From: TMED26 sp002694075
GTDB lineage: Bacteria > Pseudomonadota > Alphaproteobacteria > Thalassobaculales > Thalassobaculaceae
Reading direction: 5' to 3'
DNA: 49,995 nucleotides
NCBI GenBank assembly: GCA_036160575.1
Contig: JAYYDT010000101.1
Coordinates: 1-49,995 of the forward strand
The notes under the pieces are model-generated. The model saw only the letters and a list, made by a program, of their open reading frames with translations. It was not told the origin of the DNA and ran no database searches. The position numbers were made by a program, and so were the translations under genes. The stretch's first letter is position 1. Each line of letters begins with the position of its first letter. Shown here piece by piece: positions 8,550-17,729 of the stretch.

Positions 8550-10133
8550 ATGACCAGGTCAGATAAAGACCGCGCGGTTGATGACCTGGCGATGCTGGAA
8601 GCGGTCGCCGCCCCCATACTCCTGCTCGACTCGGCCGACAAAATAACCTTCGCCAACGCGGCGTGCCGCGCCCACCACCCGGAGTTGGCCCAGATTAGCG
8701 CCGACGGCGGCGAAACACTGGGGGCCGTCGCCGATCTCGCGATCCATCGCCAAGCCCTCGCCGATGGGATGACCTTGGTCACCCTCGACGCATCCGACGC
8801 GACCGCTCTCGCGGCGAGCCAATCCCATGCCCACTTCGCGACCCTACACGACGCGGTGACCGGGTTGGGTAACCGCACCGCGCTGATCGCTCGGTTACGT
8901 GAAAAGCTGCTCGACGCCGATACCGATGAGGCGGGCCATTTTGCCGTCGTCCATATCGATATCGACCGCTTTCGCATGATCAATGAAAGCCTGGGCGTGA
9001 TTAAAGGCGATGATGTGATCGCCGCCGTCGGCACACGCTTAGCCGAGGGCCTGACTGAAGGCGATACCCTGAGCCGTTTCGGCGGCGATGAATTCGTCGC
9101 CATAATCGACAATGTTCCGACCCCCGACCTTGCCGCCGCGCGGGCGACGGCACTTTTGGCCAGCCTGGACGCGCCATTTCGGGTCGATCAACAAGAAATC
9201 TTTATCTCCGCCTCGGCGGGCATCGCTCACACCACTTTAAGTGGCCCGCGGGTCGAAGATTTCATCCGCGACGCTGAGTTAGCGATGTACGGCGCGAAAG
9301 AAGACGGCCGGGCCCGCACTTGCGTGTTCCAACGCGATATGCGGCGCGCCCGATTATCGCCGCTGGACATGGAAACCGATCTGCGACGGGCCCTGGCGCG
9401 CAACCAAATGGAACTTTACTACCAACCCATCATTTCCCTTGAAACGCATCGTTTGCGTGGTTTCGAAGCGTTACTTCGCTGGCACCGCGAAGGCCATGGC
9501 GTGGTCAGCCCCCAAGACTTTATCCCGATCGCCGAGGAGATCGGTTTAATCAGTGAGCTGGGAGATTGGGTTTTGGCCGCCGCCTGTGGACAAATGCAGG
9601 CTTGGAACGCGGCACGGGCGCCGGATCAAATGCTGGAGATGAGCGTCAACCTGTCCAGTCGCCAGTTTAGCGAGCTCGATCTGGTGGAACGCATTGTCGC
9701 CCGCCTCGATGGCTTGCATGCCCCCGCCCTCAAGCTTGAGATCACCGAAAGTGTTTTGATGGACAACGCGGCGCGCACGACCGACATGCTGCAGCGGCTT
9801 AAAAATCATAATATCCGGGTTTGTATTGATGATTTTGGCACGGGCTATTCCTCGCTCTCCTATTTGCACACCTTCCCGATCGACACCTTGAAGATCGATA
9901 AATCCTTTGTTCAGGACATGACCCGGAACCGACAGAATTTGGAGATTATCCGCACCATCACGCTACTGGCCCGCAATTTACGCCTCGATATCACCGCCGA
10001 AGGCGTGGAAACCGCGGAGCAGTTGACACAGCTCCAAGCGCTTGGCTGCAATAGCGTTCAAGGGTTCATGTTCGCGCCGCCCCTAACGGCGACCGCCGCG
10101 CAGGCATTGATTGCTGAAAATAGAGAATGGTAG
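8550..10133 (+). CDS. GGDEF-EAL cyclic-di-GMP protein with PAS-like N-terminus
   Basis: This 527-residue cytoplasmic protein has a short PAS-like region (residues 1-90), a GGDEF domain with intact GGDEF at 178-182, and an EAL domain with intact EAL at 306-308 and DDFGTGYSS at 427-435. Both the diguanylate cyclase and phosphodiesterase sites therefore look competent. The inhibitory I-site before GGDEF reads TEGD instead of RxxD, so product inhibition is probably lost. No membrane segment is visible. I chose the ATG at 8550, preceded by AGAGGG; a TTG at 8529 would add seven residues. Confidence 0.93.
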   Translation: MTRSDKDRAVDDLAMLEAVAAPILLLDSADKITFANAACRAHHPELAQISADGGETLGAVADLAIHRQALADGMTLVTLDASDATALAASQSHAHFATLHDAVTGLGNRTALIARLREKLLDADTDEAGHFAVVHIDIDRFRMINESLGVIKGDDVIAAVGTRLAEGLTEGDTLSRFGGDEFVAIIDNVPTPDLAAARATALLASLDAPFRVDQQEIFISASAGIAHTTLSGPRVEDFIRDAELAMYGAKEDGRARTCVFQRDMRRARLSPLDMETDLRRALARNQMELYYQPIISLETHRLRGFEALLRWHREGHGVVSPQDFIPIAEEIGLISELGDWVLAAACGQMQAWNAARAPDQMLEMSVNLSSRQFSELDLVERIVARLDGLHAPALKLEITESVLMDNAARTTDMLQRLKNHNIRVCIDDFGTGYSSLSYLHTFPIDTLKIDKSFVQDMTRNRQNLEIIRTITLLARNLRLDITAEGVETAEQLTQLQALGCNSVQGFMFAPPLTATAAQALIAENREW

Positions 10134-10238
10134 CGACCAATCGCCGCTCGGTCTGCTATGCTGCCGCGCGCGGGGGCCGGGACCGGTCAGGGGGGCCTCG
10201 ACCCGTCGCATTTCACCTCGTCTTGGGGCGGGGCCTTG

Positions 10239-11330
10239 ATGACTGTGAAAGACGCTTACATGCGCAGACATGAGATTTATTTTTTGCAGCGCCAAGATAA
10301 CGGTGCTTGGGAAACCCTGGCGACCACCTCAGAGCCCGACGATCTCCACGCGCCATTGAACGAATTGATCGCCACCCGCGAACCCGCCGGCCTGCGCATC
10401 GTGGCGGGTGATTACGACAGCACCGCCGGCGACTGGCGGTATGAGCAAATTTTCTTCCTCGACCAACGCAGTTTCGCGTTTACCGCCGCCGCCTTGGCGA
10501 TGCCGGCGGTGGTCGCCACGCAAAAGGAAACCGTCGACGCCGCGACCGCCGACGCGGATGAAAACTTCGATCTTGATTTCGCTGAACTTAAGAGGCGCTT
10601 GGAAGCGGCCACCGACAGCGATAACAATTGGGCCGCCGAGGCGCCCGCTGACGACAGCGCGCTTCCCGACGCGGCAACCGCCGATACGTTACCCACCGAG
10701 GCGCCGCTTGATACGACGGCGGGCGATGATCCGGCGCTGGAAGAGACCGAAACCGTGCTGGCCGCCGATACCGAGGACCGGGCCACCATCATAGCGCCGC
10801 CGCCGCCGCGCGGCAGCGTCATCGGCCGGGTGTTCCGCTTCCTCATCTCGCTGATTATCATCCTGGTTTTGGCCGCCGCGATTTCACTGACTGCCTTAAT
10901 TATCCTCAAGCATCCGTTGGTCATGCCCTATGTCGAGAAATTCGGTGTCGACAAACTTCTCGCGGTCGTCGACACCGGGAACGGCGATACGGCATCGGCG
11001 ATGGACAATGTCGACACACTCGGCCAAGTGGTTAATTACGTCGGCATTCCATCGCAGATTTTTGGCAAATGGTCGCCCAGCGACTGCAAAACCGAACACA
11101 TCACCTTTGGCGACGATACCTACACCGTTGTGCGCGATGGCCAAGCCGCCCCACCGGTCTCGGTGGCCCGTAGCTTTGAGGACGACTACCATATCTTCTT
11201 ACAGCTGGGCCCGGCGACCATCGAGCAGTTCCAAAAGGTCGATTCCGCCACCCTGCGGCATGTCGCGACAATCACCGCCAACGCCGAAACGCCGGTACGC
11301 GCACCAGTTCTGCAGCGCTGCGCGAAATAA
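10239..11330 (+). CDS. Unknown single-pass membrane protein
   Basis: I do not recognise a family for this protein of about 363 residues. The first 90 residues form a compact basic/aromatic domain (RRHEIYFLQRQDNG and similar). An acidic, Ala/Thr/Asp-rich linker runs from about 100 to 185 and looks disordered. One strongly hydrophobic helix follows at about 198-225 (FLISLIIILVLAAAISL). The C-terminal part has two cysteines, in SPSDCKT and LQRCAK, that could pair in the periplasm. I chose the ATG at 10239; in-frame alternatives are 10158 and 10260. It lies 105 bases downstream of the GGDEF-EAL gene on the same strand. Confidence 0.75.
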   Translation: MTVKDAYMRRHEIYFLQRQDNGAWETLATTSEPDDLHAPLNELIATREPAGLRIVAGDYDSTAGDWRYEQIFFLDQRSFAFTAAALAMPAVVATQKETVDAATADADENFDLDFAELKRRLEAATDSDNNWAAEAPADDSALPDAATADTLPTEAPLDTTAGDDPALEETETVLAADTEDRATIIAPPPPRGSVIGRVFRFLISLIIILVLAAAISLTALIILKHPLVMPYVEKFGVDKLLAVVDTGNGDTASAMDNVDTLGQVVNYVGIPSQIFGKWSPSDCKTEHITFGDDTYTVVRDGQAAPPVSVARSFEDDYHIFLQLGPATIEQFQKVDSATLRHVATITANAETPVRAPVLQRCAK

Positions 11331-11351
11331 CCGTTAGGCGGTCATCCAAGC

Positions 11352-12029
11352 CTAAAACAAACTGCCTTGCGCCGTCTGATACGGTGTCAGTAAGGCGGCG
11401 TCGTCCTCGCCCACCCGGCCGATGCGCGGATCAACGGCGTAGGCCAGCAAATCGCTCCCCTCGTATGGCCGCAACAAGTCTTGGCGCGTGGCCAGGTTCG
11501 CCGTTAGCCACGGCGCGAAAGCGTCCGCCGCTAAGATCACCGGCATGCGGTGGTGGATATGAGCGATCGACGGCGCCGCCGCCGTCGTGACAATGGTGAA
11601 GGTCTCGCGCGGGCGACCGTCGCCACGCCAACATTCCCATAAACCCGCGAAGGCGAACGGCCGACGTCCCGTCAACTCGAGGCGCATGACCTGCTTGCCA
11701 CCGACCGCCGCCTGCCATTCATAGTAACCGTCGGCCGGCACCAAGCAGGGCCGCGTGGCAAAGGCGTCTCGAAACGACGGTTTTTCGGCCACGGTTTCCG
11801 CCCGCGCGTTGATCAGCGGCGCTCCACCACCGCCGCTGTCCCGGCTCCACGCCGGCACCAAGCCCCAAGTCAACGAATCCAATCGGCGACGACCGTTTTT
11901 CATGCGCACCACCGGCGCCACTTGCGTCGGCGCCAAGTTATAACGCGGCGCCAAATTCGGTAAATCGTCGAAATCGAACAACTCGCGCAGAGCATCTGGC
12001 GGGGTGGTGATGGAGTAGCGGCCACACAT
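11352..12029 (-). CDS. SOS response-associated peptidase (SRAP; YedK/HMCES family)
   Basis: This 225-residue protein starts with MCGRYS, placing the catalytic Cys directly after Met, as the family requires; this fixes the start at 12029 although the frame is open further upstream. Other conserved features are NARAET, PADGYYEW (active-site Glu) and AHIHHRMPVIL (active-site His). SRAP proteins form a covalent DNA-protein crosslink with abasic sites in single-stranded DNA and protect them. The gene runs divergently from cysQ, with 97 bases between start codons. No LexA box was evident there. Confidence 0.92.
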   Translation of the reverse strand: MCGRYSITTPPDALRELFDFDDLPNLAPRYNLAPTQVAPVVRMKNGRRRLDSLTWGLVPAWSRDSGGGGAPLINARAETVAEKPSFRDAFATRPCLVPADGYYEWQAAVGGKQVMRLELTGRRPFAFAGLWECWRGDGRPRETFTIVTTAAAPSIAHIHHRMPVILAADAFAPWLTANLATRQDLLRPYEGSDLLAYAVDPRIGRVGEDDAALLTPYQTAQGSLF

Positions 12030-12126
12030 GAGCGTCTCCTCGGCGAGCGGCGGATGGGGAGTCTTTGACAGCCCTTCGGATTTCGTCAAGAGTGCCTGCG
12101 TTCCCGCCCCTTGGAAGGCCCTTTTT

Positions 12127-12909
12127 ATGCTGCTTATCGACCGCGCGCTCCTCGACCGCTTGGGTGACATCTGTCGCGCCGCCGGCGCTGAAATATTATC
12201 GGTATACGCCAGTGATTTCGCTGTTGACGACAAGTCGGACGGTTCGCCCGTCACCGCCGCCGACCAGGCCGCCGAGGCGGTGATTTTGCCAGCCCTCGCC
12301 GCGCTTGCCCCGGAGATTCCGGCAATTGCCGAGGAAAGTGTCGCCGCCGGTCACATTCCGGAAATTTCTGGGGCACGTTTTTGGTTGATTGACCCGCTTG
12401 ACGGGACCAAAGAATTTATCAAAAAGAATGGTGATTTCACCGTCAATATCGGCCTGGTCGAAGACCACACCCCAATCGCCGGCGCTGTCTACCGACCGGT
12501 CAGCGACACCCTTTGGATTGGCGCCGACGGGGTTGGCGCGTGGCGGATCGACGGCGACGGCGAGACCGCTCTGGCGGTGCGCACCGCCGACACCGACCAA
12601 GGGCTGACGGTGATCGCCAGCGCCTCTCACCGCTCTCCCGAACTGGAAGCCTATATCGACAACCTGCCGAAGGTCGCGCGTTCCATTTCGCGGGGATCCT
12701 CTTTGAAATTCTGCCTCATCGCCGACGGCGAGGCCGATGTTTACCCGCGCCTGTCACCGACCATGGAGTGGGACACCGCCGCCGGTCACGCCGTGGTGGC
12801 GGCCGCCGGCGGCCGGGTTGAAACCCCCGATGGCGCGCCGCTGTTATATAAAAAGCCCGACTTTCGCAATGGCCATTTCATCGTCAAAGCCAAAGGGCTG
12901 AACGCTTAA
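12127..12909 (+). CDS. cysQ: 3'(2'),5'-bisphosphate nucleotidase CysQ
   Basis: This 260-residue member of the inositol monophosphatase superfamily has PAIAEES (metal Glu at about 69-70), the signature IDPLDGTKEFI (Asp89, Asp92) and the C-terminal TMEWDTAAGHAV. The KEF extension of the DPLDGT motif and the overall length fit CysQ, which converts 3'-phosphoadenosine 5'-phosphate to AMP and recycles the by-product of sulfate activation. I chose the ATG at 12127, preceded by GGAAGG; upstream in-frame starts would run into the divergent SRAP promoter region. Confidence 0.9.
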   Translation: MLLIDRALLDRLGDICRAAGAEILSVYASDFAVDDKSDGSPVTAADQAAEAVILPALAALAPEIPAIAEESVAAGHIPEISGARFWLIDPLDGTKEFIKKNGDFTVNIGLVEDHTPIAGAVYRPVSDTLWIGADGVGAWRIDGDGETALAVRTADTDQGLTVIASASHRSPELEAYIDNLPKVARSISRGSSLKFCLIADGEADVYPRLSPTMEWDTAAGHAVVAAAGGRVETPDGAPLLYKKPDFRNGHFIVKAKGLNA

Positions 12910-12944
12910 AACCCTTTTTAGAACCCCACCCGCGGAGTATTTCG

Positions 12945-13487
12945 ATGCGTGTCAAAAACCTAGCCCCCGATGAGATGAACGCCGACCAACGGCGTGTTTA
13001 TGACGATATCGTCGCCGGCCCGCGCGGCCGCGCCGAGGGGCCGCATAAAGTCTGGTTGCATAGTCCAGAATTGGCCGATAGCGGTCAACGCCTGGGCGCC
13101 TTTTGTCGCTATGGCAGCAGTTTGCCGGCGCGTCTGTCAGAGTTGGCGATCATCGTCACCGGTCGGTTTTACACCGCCCATTACGAATGGTACGCACACG
13201 CGTCCCTCGCCAAAAAGGCTGGTATCGACGACGCCATTGTCGACGCCATTCGCGACCAACGCACGCCGACATTCCAAGCCGCCGACGAACAGATTGTCTA
13301 CGAAATCGCTCACACTCTGCACCGCGAACATCGGTTATCGGATGAACTCTATGCCCGCGGGGTCGAAATTCTCGGCACCCAGGGGATGGTCGATTTGGTC
13401 GGTGTGCTGGGATATTATGCCCTGGTTTCGTTGACCCTGAACGCCTTTGAGGTTGAGTTGCCGGAAGGCGTCGAACGCGAATTTTAA
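12945..13487 (+). CDS. Carboxymuconolactone decarboxylase-family protein
   Basis: This 180-residue all-helical protein contains LSELAIIVTGRFYTAHYEW followed by HASLAKKAGI, the usual pattern of the CMD/AhpD superfamily. It lacks the CxxC pair of peroxiredoxin-reducing AhpD proteins, so it is not an AhpD-type disulfide reductase. Relatives without CxxC include gamma-carboxymuconolactone decarboxylase and many uncharacterised enzymes. It starts 35 bases after cysQ with a GGAG ribosome-binding site and ends 18 bases before the DUF350 gene. Its substrate is unknown. Confidence 0.82.
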   Translation: MRVKNLAPDEMNADQRRVYDDIVAGPRGRAEGPHKVWLHSPELADSGQRLGAFCRYGSSLPARLSELAIIVTGRFYTAHYEWYAHASLAKKAGIDDAIVDAIRDQRTPTFQAADEQIVYEIAHTLHREHRLSDELYARGVEILGTQGMVDLVGVLGYYALVSLTLNAFEVELPEGVEREF

Positions 13488-13505
13488 CCCTTGGGAGCGA
13501 CTGAC

Positions 13506-13919
13506 ATGGGCGCGGCGATCGATAGCTTCTTAGCCGGCGCGCCGGTCCTTCTGGCCCATTTGGCGGTCACCGGCGGCATGCTCGCCATCGGTGTCGCGGT
13601 CTATATGTGGACCACCGCGCATGACGAGCTGGCCTTGATCCGCGCTGGCAATAGCGCGGCCGCCGTATCTCTTGGCGCGGCCATCTTAGGTCTGGCCCTT
13701 CCGCTGGCGGTGTGCATGGCCAATAGTGTCAGCGTCTATGACATCGTCATTTGGGGGGTGCTGACCCTATTCATCCAGATTGCCGTTTTCTGGATTTTGG
13801 ACCACTGGCTTAAAAATCTGCCCGCACGGATCGAAGCCGGCGAGATGGGGGCCGCGACTCTGCTCAGCGCGGTCAAGCTGTCGGTGGCGATGATCAACGC
13901 GGCCGCCGTTTCAGGGTAA
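13506..13919 (+). CDS. DUF350-family integral membrane protein
   Basis: This 137-residue protein has about four hydrophobic helices. Landmarks are TTAHDELALIRAGNSAAAVS after the first helix, LGLALPLAVCMANS, and WGVLTLFIQIAVFWILDHW. This matches the DUF350 (YjfL-like) pattern of paired two-helix repeats. The family sits in the inner membrane and has no established biochemical role. I start at 13506, after GGGAGCGA; a TTG at 13491 is possible. The next gene, a serine protease, begins 6 bases after the stop, so the two are co-transcribed. Confidence 0.83.
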   Translation: MGAAIDSFLAGAPVLLAHLAVTGGMLAIGVAVYMWTTAHDELALIRAGNSAAAVSLGAAILGLALPLAVCMANSVSVYDIVIWGVLTLFIQIAVFWILDHWLKNLPARIEAGEMGAATLLSAVKLSVAMINAAAVSG

Positions 13920-13925
13920 CCGACA

Positions 13926-14783
13926 ATGCGCCTGCGCGCTGACCGTTTGGGCCTGCTGGGCGCCGTTTTGGCGATTCTCGTGCCGCTGCTGCTGCAGTCT
14001 TTCGATGAAACGCCGCCGCCGCGCCGACCCGCTACCATCATCCCGCCGCCGAGCCCAACCCCAGACAATCCCGTTCCCGCCGGCCCGACCCTCCCACCAG
14101 CGCGCATTGGCGATCCAACGATCACGGTTGAGGTCGAACGCCGCGTTCAAGATAGCGTCGGCACTGCCTTTAAAGTAGCTGACAATACCTGGATCACCGC
14201 CCGTCATGTGGTCGACGGCTGCCGTGTGGTTGGCTTGGTCGAGGGGCGCCGACGGTATCGCCGCGCCAATAGCGCCCAAGTCCATCCTCGCGCTGACTTG
14301 GCGGTCTTGTCCGCGCCCGGCGGGCCGACGCCCCTGGCCTTTAACTTCACGCCTTTGCGCCGCGATCAAATCGGCTTTCACTTCGGCTTTCCTCAAGGCA
14401 AACCCGGCGATGTTCGCTCGCGTCTCTTGGGCCGCATGACCCTGCGCAGTCGGGGCCGCTATCGCTTTGAAGAGCCGGCTATCGCTTGGGCGGAAATTGC
14501 CCGGGTACCGAACTTTAGCGGCTCTCTTGGCGGGATCAGCGGCGGCCCGGTGACCGACCGTGACGGGCGCGTGGTTGGGGTCACCGTCGCCGGATCGCGG
14601 CGGCGCGGCAGGGTAATCACCACCTCGCCGGAAACCTTACAAGCCTATGTTGGCGCCCTTGGCGTGCCGCCGGCCGCCAACACACCGCGCCGCCAAGTCA
14701 CCTCGCAAAATTTCCCCGACGCCGGCCGCCGCTTGCGTAAAACCCGCAGCGTGGTGCAAGTGGTCTGTCGCGGAGGGCGCTAA
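13926..14783 (+). CDS. Membrane-anchored trypsin-like (S1) serine protease
   Basis: This 285-residue protein has one N-terminal hydrophobic segment (residues 8-24), then a proline-rich linker (about 28-60), then a chymotrypsin-fold domain. The triad is visible: His94 in ITARHVVDG, Asp124 in HPRADLAVL and Ser205 in GGISGGPV. The residue before the catalytic Ser is Ile where trypsin has Asp (GDSGGP). The protein is predicted to be tethered to the inner membrane with the protease domain in the periplasm. No PDZ domain follows, unlike DegP/DegS. It is co-transcribed with the DUF350 gene, so processing or quality control near that membrane protein is a fair guess. Confidence 0.85.
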   Translation: MRLRADRLGLLGAVLAILVPLLLQSFDETPPPRRPATIIPPPSPTPDNPVPAGPTLPPARIGDPTITVEVERRVQDSVGTAFKVADNTWITARHVVDGCRVVGLVEGRRRYRRANSAQVHPRADLAVLSAPGGPTPLAFNFTPLRRDQIGFHFGFPQGKPGDVRSRLLGRMTLRSRGRYRFEEPAIAWAEIARVPNFSGSLGGISGGPVTDRDGRVVGVTVAGSRRRGRVITTSPETLQAYVGALGVPPAANTPRRQVTSQNFPDAGRRLRKTRSVVQVVCRGGR

Positions 14784-14905
14784 GATTTTGTTTGCAATTG
14801 ATTTGCATTCTCATCTGGTGCGTGTAAAAATTTATCTGGTTAAGACGCCGGACCAGGATAAACCCATGATCATTCGCTTTTGTGACTCGGCCTTGTGGCG
14901 CGATC

Positions 14906-16456
14906 TTATGGCTGCGCCCTACCCCGTCGCATCAGCACCGCCGCCGCCGCGGCCGCGACCACAAAACCCACAGCCAGCACCAAGAAAGCGGTCTGGAAAG
15001 CGCCTTCCGTCGCCTTTAGGGTGAGAATGTCGACCAGATAGGCCATCGTGGCGCCGCCCCGCGCACCTGGTGCCATGCCGGCGGCGGCCAGCATGGCAGC
15101 CATATCGGCCAGCACTTCGGCGGTCGCTGGGTTATCGGCGGTTTGCATCCCGGCGAACTCGTCGCGGCCGGCGGCGATCCCGGTCTCCAAAATAATCGCC
15201 AACACGCTGACGCCAATGGCGGCGCCGGTCATTCGCAGGAAATTCAAAGTGCCCGAGGCATGCGGAACAAGATCGGAGGACACCGCGTCCAGTGCCGCAT
15301 AGTTGATCGCCGGCATGACCACGCCCAAACCGATGCGCCCAAAAGCGATCATCAGAGCCAGTGTCCAAAAGCCGGTGGCCATGGAACTGCCCGACAGCCA
15401 CCAGTTGGAAATCGCGAATAGCAACAGGCCAACGGGAATCATCAGCGCCGGCGACACCCGCTGAATCAATCGGCCGGCGATGGGAAAAGTAAGCATTGAG
15501 GCGATGCCCCCCGGCAACAGCATCAGGCCGGCCTCGGTGGCGCTGTAGCTATGGACCAATTGGGCCAAGATCGGCGCGAGATAAATCGAACCGAACATGC
15601 CGGCACCAAACATGATCCCAACAATCGCCGACATGATGTACAGGCGAAACGTGAACAAGCGCATGGCGATCAAGGGCTGCGCGCTCTGTAATTCCAACAC
15701 GACAAAACCGACAGCGGCGCAAGCCGAGCCAAACAAAAGCGCAAACGTGCCATCATCCCACCAGCCCTCACGTTGGCCGGTGGTGATCCCGTTGAGGAAT
15801 AACAAAGTGGCCAGGGTCACCAGACAGAAAGACAGCGGGTTAAACGCCGCCGGCCGGGTCCCCGCCTTGCGTCCCGGCATGAAAAATAACCCGGCGACGG
15901 CAGCCATCATGGCGAACGGCACGGCGCCGATAAAACTGAACCGCCAGCCGATCTCATCGACGATCCAGCCGCCCAGAATCGGACCCACCGCCGGGCCCAT
16001 GACGATGCCCATGCCGACCAGGCCCATCGCCTTGCCCCGCTCATGGGGCTCAAACACCAAGAAGAGCGTGCCCATCACCAGAGGTTGGATAATGCCGGCG
16101 CAAAAGCCTTGGGTGAAACGGGCACCGACCACCACCGCGTAGTTCGGCGCGTTTAGCCCGACGATTGAGGCGATCACGAAAATCGCGATGGCCGTCAAAA
16201 ACGCGTTTCGCGGCCCGATACGCGTGACCACCGCCGCATTGGCCAGCATCGACACGGTCATCGCGGCGAGAAAACCCGAGGACATCCAATGGGCCTGATC
16301 CTGGCCCAAGCCATAGGCGCCCATAATCTGTGGCACCGCCACATTGATCATGGTTGAGGCCATGATCAAGGCGATCATGCCCAACACACCGGCGAACATG
16401 ATTCCGTACTTATTGGCCGCCTGTGGCGCGGCCGCGGAAAGACTGGTGACCGCCAT
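14906..16456 (-). CDS. DHA2-family (EmrB/QacA) MFS drug efflux transporter
   Basis: This 516-residue protein has about 14 hydrophobic segments, the DHA2 topology. Motifs include YGLGQDQAHWMSSGFLAAM in the second helix region and GPAVGPILGGWIVDEIGWRF, the antiporter motif C of helix 5. It is a proton-driven exporter that works with a membrane fusion protein, here the gene 14 bases upstream, and an outer-membrane TolC partner encoded elsewhere. Substrates are probably hydrophobic toxic compounds. No MarR- or TetR-type regulator gene is adjacent. Confidence 0.92.
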   Translation of the reverse strand: MAVTSLSAAAPQAANKYGIMFAGVLGMIALIMASTMINVAVPQIMGAYGLGQDQAHWMSSGFLAAMTVSMLANAAVVTRIGPRNAFLTAIAIFVIASIVGLNAPNYAVVVGARFTQGFCAGIIQPLVMGTLFLVFEPHERGKAMGLVGMGIVMGPAVGPILGGWIVDEIGWRFSFIGAVPFAMMAAVAGLFFMPGRKAGTRPAAFNPLSFCLVTLATLLFLNGITTGQREGWWDDGTFALLFGSACAAVGFVVLELQSAQPLIAMRLFTFRLYIMSAIVGIMFGAGMFGSIYLAPILAQLVHSYSATEAGLMLLPGGIASMLTFPIAGRLIQRVSPALMIPVGLLLFAISNWWLSGSSMATGFWTLALMIAFGRIGLGVVMPAINYAALDAVSSDLVPHASGTLNFLRMTGAAIGVSVLAIILETGIAAGRDEFAGMQTADNPATAEVLADMAAMLAAAGMAPGARGGATMAYLVDILTLKATEGAFQTAFLVLAVGFVVAAAAAAVLMRRGRAQP

Positions 16457-16470
16457 GGCGCGCCGCCGCC

Positions 16471-17631
16471 CTAAAACAGGTCTTTCGGGATGGCGTGAAT
16501 TTTCACCTCGACCATCATGCCGGGTTTCAACCGGTCGTCCAAATGGTCGATCGCGATGTGCGTTTCGATCCGCTGCGTGACCTTCGTAAAATTGCCCGAT
16601 TGATTGAGATTAGGCAGCAAGCCGAAACGGCTGTTAGCGGCGTTGCCAATATGGGTCACCCGCCCGGTGAAAACGTCATCGGGATAGGCGTCGACATGGA
16701 TGTCGACCTTTTGGCCGACCGCTACCCTTGCGACATCGGTTTCGCGCAAATTCGCTTCGACGCGGATTTGCGCCGGGTCGTGGATCGCCATCAACCGTTG
16801 TCCGGCGGCGACATATTCGCCGGCCAAAACGAAGGTTTGATCAACCACCCCGGCCAGCGGGCTGCGAATGGCCAGCCGCTCAATCGCATGCCGTTGACGG
16901 GCGATGGCGGCCATGATCTCGCGACGTTCGGCGACCTGACCGGCGATTTCATTGTCGAACACGTCGCGCCGGCCGGACTCGGCGGCGGCTTCCGCCACCG
17001 CCGCTCGCGCGGCGGCCACGCCCGCTTCGGCCCGACGCAGGTTCTGGGCGGCGGTCAGCGCCGTGGTGCGGGCCCGCTCAAGGCGCGAACGCGGCGTGTT
17101 GCCGGCTTTCGCCAAGGCGGCGATCCGCGCCTCGTCGCTGGCCGCGAATTGTTCCTCGTGCGACGCCGCCTGCCGGGCCGCCTCAGCCTCGCGCAACTCC
17201 GCCTGACGGGTCGCCAAAGTCGCCGCCAGACGACTTTCGGCGAGGGTCCGGTCACTGCGGATGCGCGCGATCTCGGCGTCGACGGTCGCCAGGCGGCTGT
17301 TCAATTCAACCAAGCGTAACTGGTCAGCGCGATCGTCCAAACGGACTAAAATTTGACCGGCGGCGACGCGGTCCCCCTCGGCAATCGGACGGTCGATGAT
17401 TTCACCGGCGCGCCGGGCACCAATGACCACCAAATCGGTCATGATCCGGGCATCGGTCTCGGTGACGAAAAACAACGAGGTCCGCATCCAGGCATGACCC
17501 CAAAAGCCCAGTCCGGCCAAAATCGCCACCAAAACAGCGACCTGTAACAAGATCGCCACGCGCCAACGTGGCCTTACGGCGGTGGGAATGGGGGTGGGCG
17601 CCGAAGCATCCGTGGGCTGAACAGCCGTCAT
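16471..17631 (-). CDS. HlyD/EmrA-type membrane fusion protein
   Basis: This 386-residue protein has a single N-terminal transmembrane helix (residues about 26-50) and a biotinyl-lipoyl-like hairpin in two halves (around PIAEGDRVAAGQILVRLD and RSPLAGVVDQTFV). A long Ala/Arg/Glu-rich coiled coil (about 110-245) lies between the halves, and the C-terminal beta-barrel contains VAVGQKVDIHVDAYPD. It spans the periplasm between the inner-membrane transporter encoded downstream and a TolC-type channel. The gene order emrA-emrB is standard. EmrA itself is the closest well-known model. Confidence 0.92.
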   Translation of the reverse strand: MTAVQPTDASAPTPIPTAVRPRWRVAILLQVAVLVAILAGLGFWGHAWMRTSLFFVTETDARIMTDLVVIGARRAGEIIDRPIAEGDRVAAGQILVRLDDRADQLRLVELNSRLATVDAEIARIRSDRTLAESRLAATLATRQAELREAEAARQAASHEEQFAASDEARIAALAKAGNTPRSRLERARTTALTAAQNLRRAEAGVAAARAAVAEAAAESGRRDVFDNEIAGQVAERREIMAAIARQRHAIERLAIRSPLAGVVDQTFVLAGEYVAAGQRLMAIHDPAQIRVEANLRETDVARVAVGQKVDIHVDAYPDDVFTGRVTHIGNAANSRFGLLPNLNQSGNFTKVTQRIETHIAIDHLDDRLKPGMMVEVKIHAIPKDLF

Positions 17632-17729
17632 GTGATTTTCCGAAAGAGAAGCAAACCGCGAAGGCGGATGTCCTTAATCTAGCGCGCGCACCGCCGCGCG
17701 GCAAATCGCCGCCGCCACAGAGCTCGCCG

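Noticed and set aside
12030..12254. N-terminal extension of 75 codons on the SRAP gene
   Set aside because: SRAP proteins need Cys at position 2 after Met; MCGRYS at 12029 is the true start, and the extension is antisense to cysQ.
14784..14905. CTGGT/ACCAG repeat as a terminator between the protease and emrB genes
   Set aside because: The stem is only five bases with an 11-base loop and no T-run after it.
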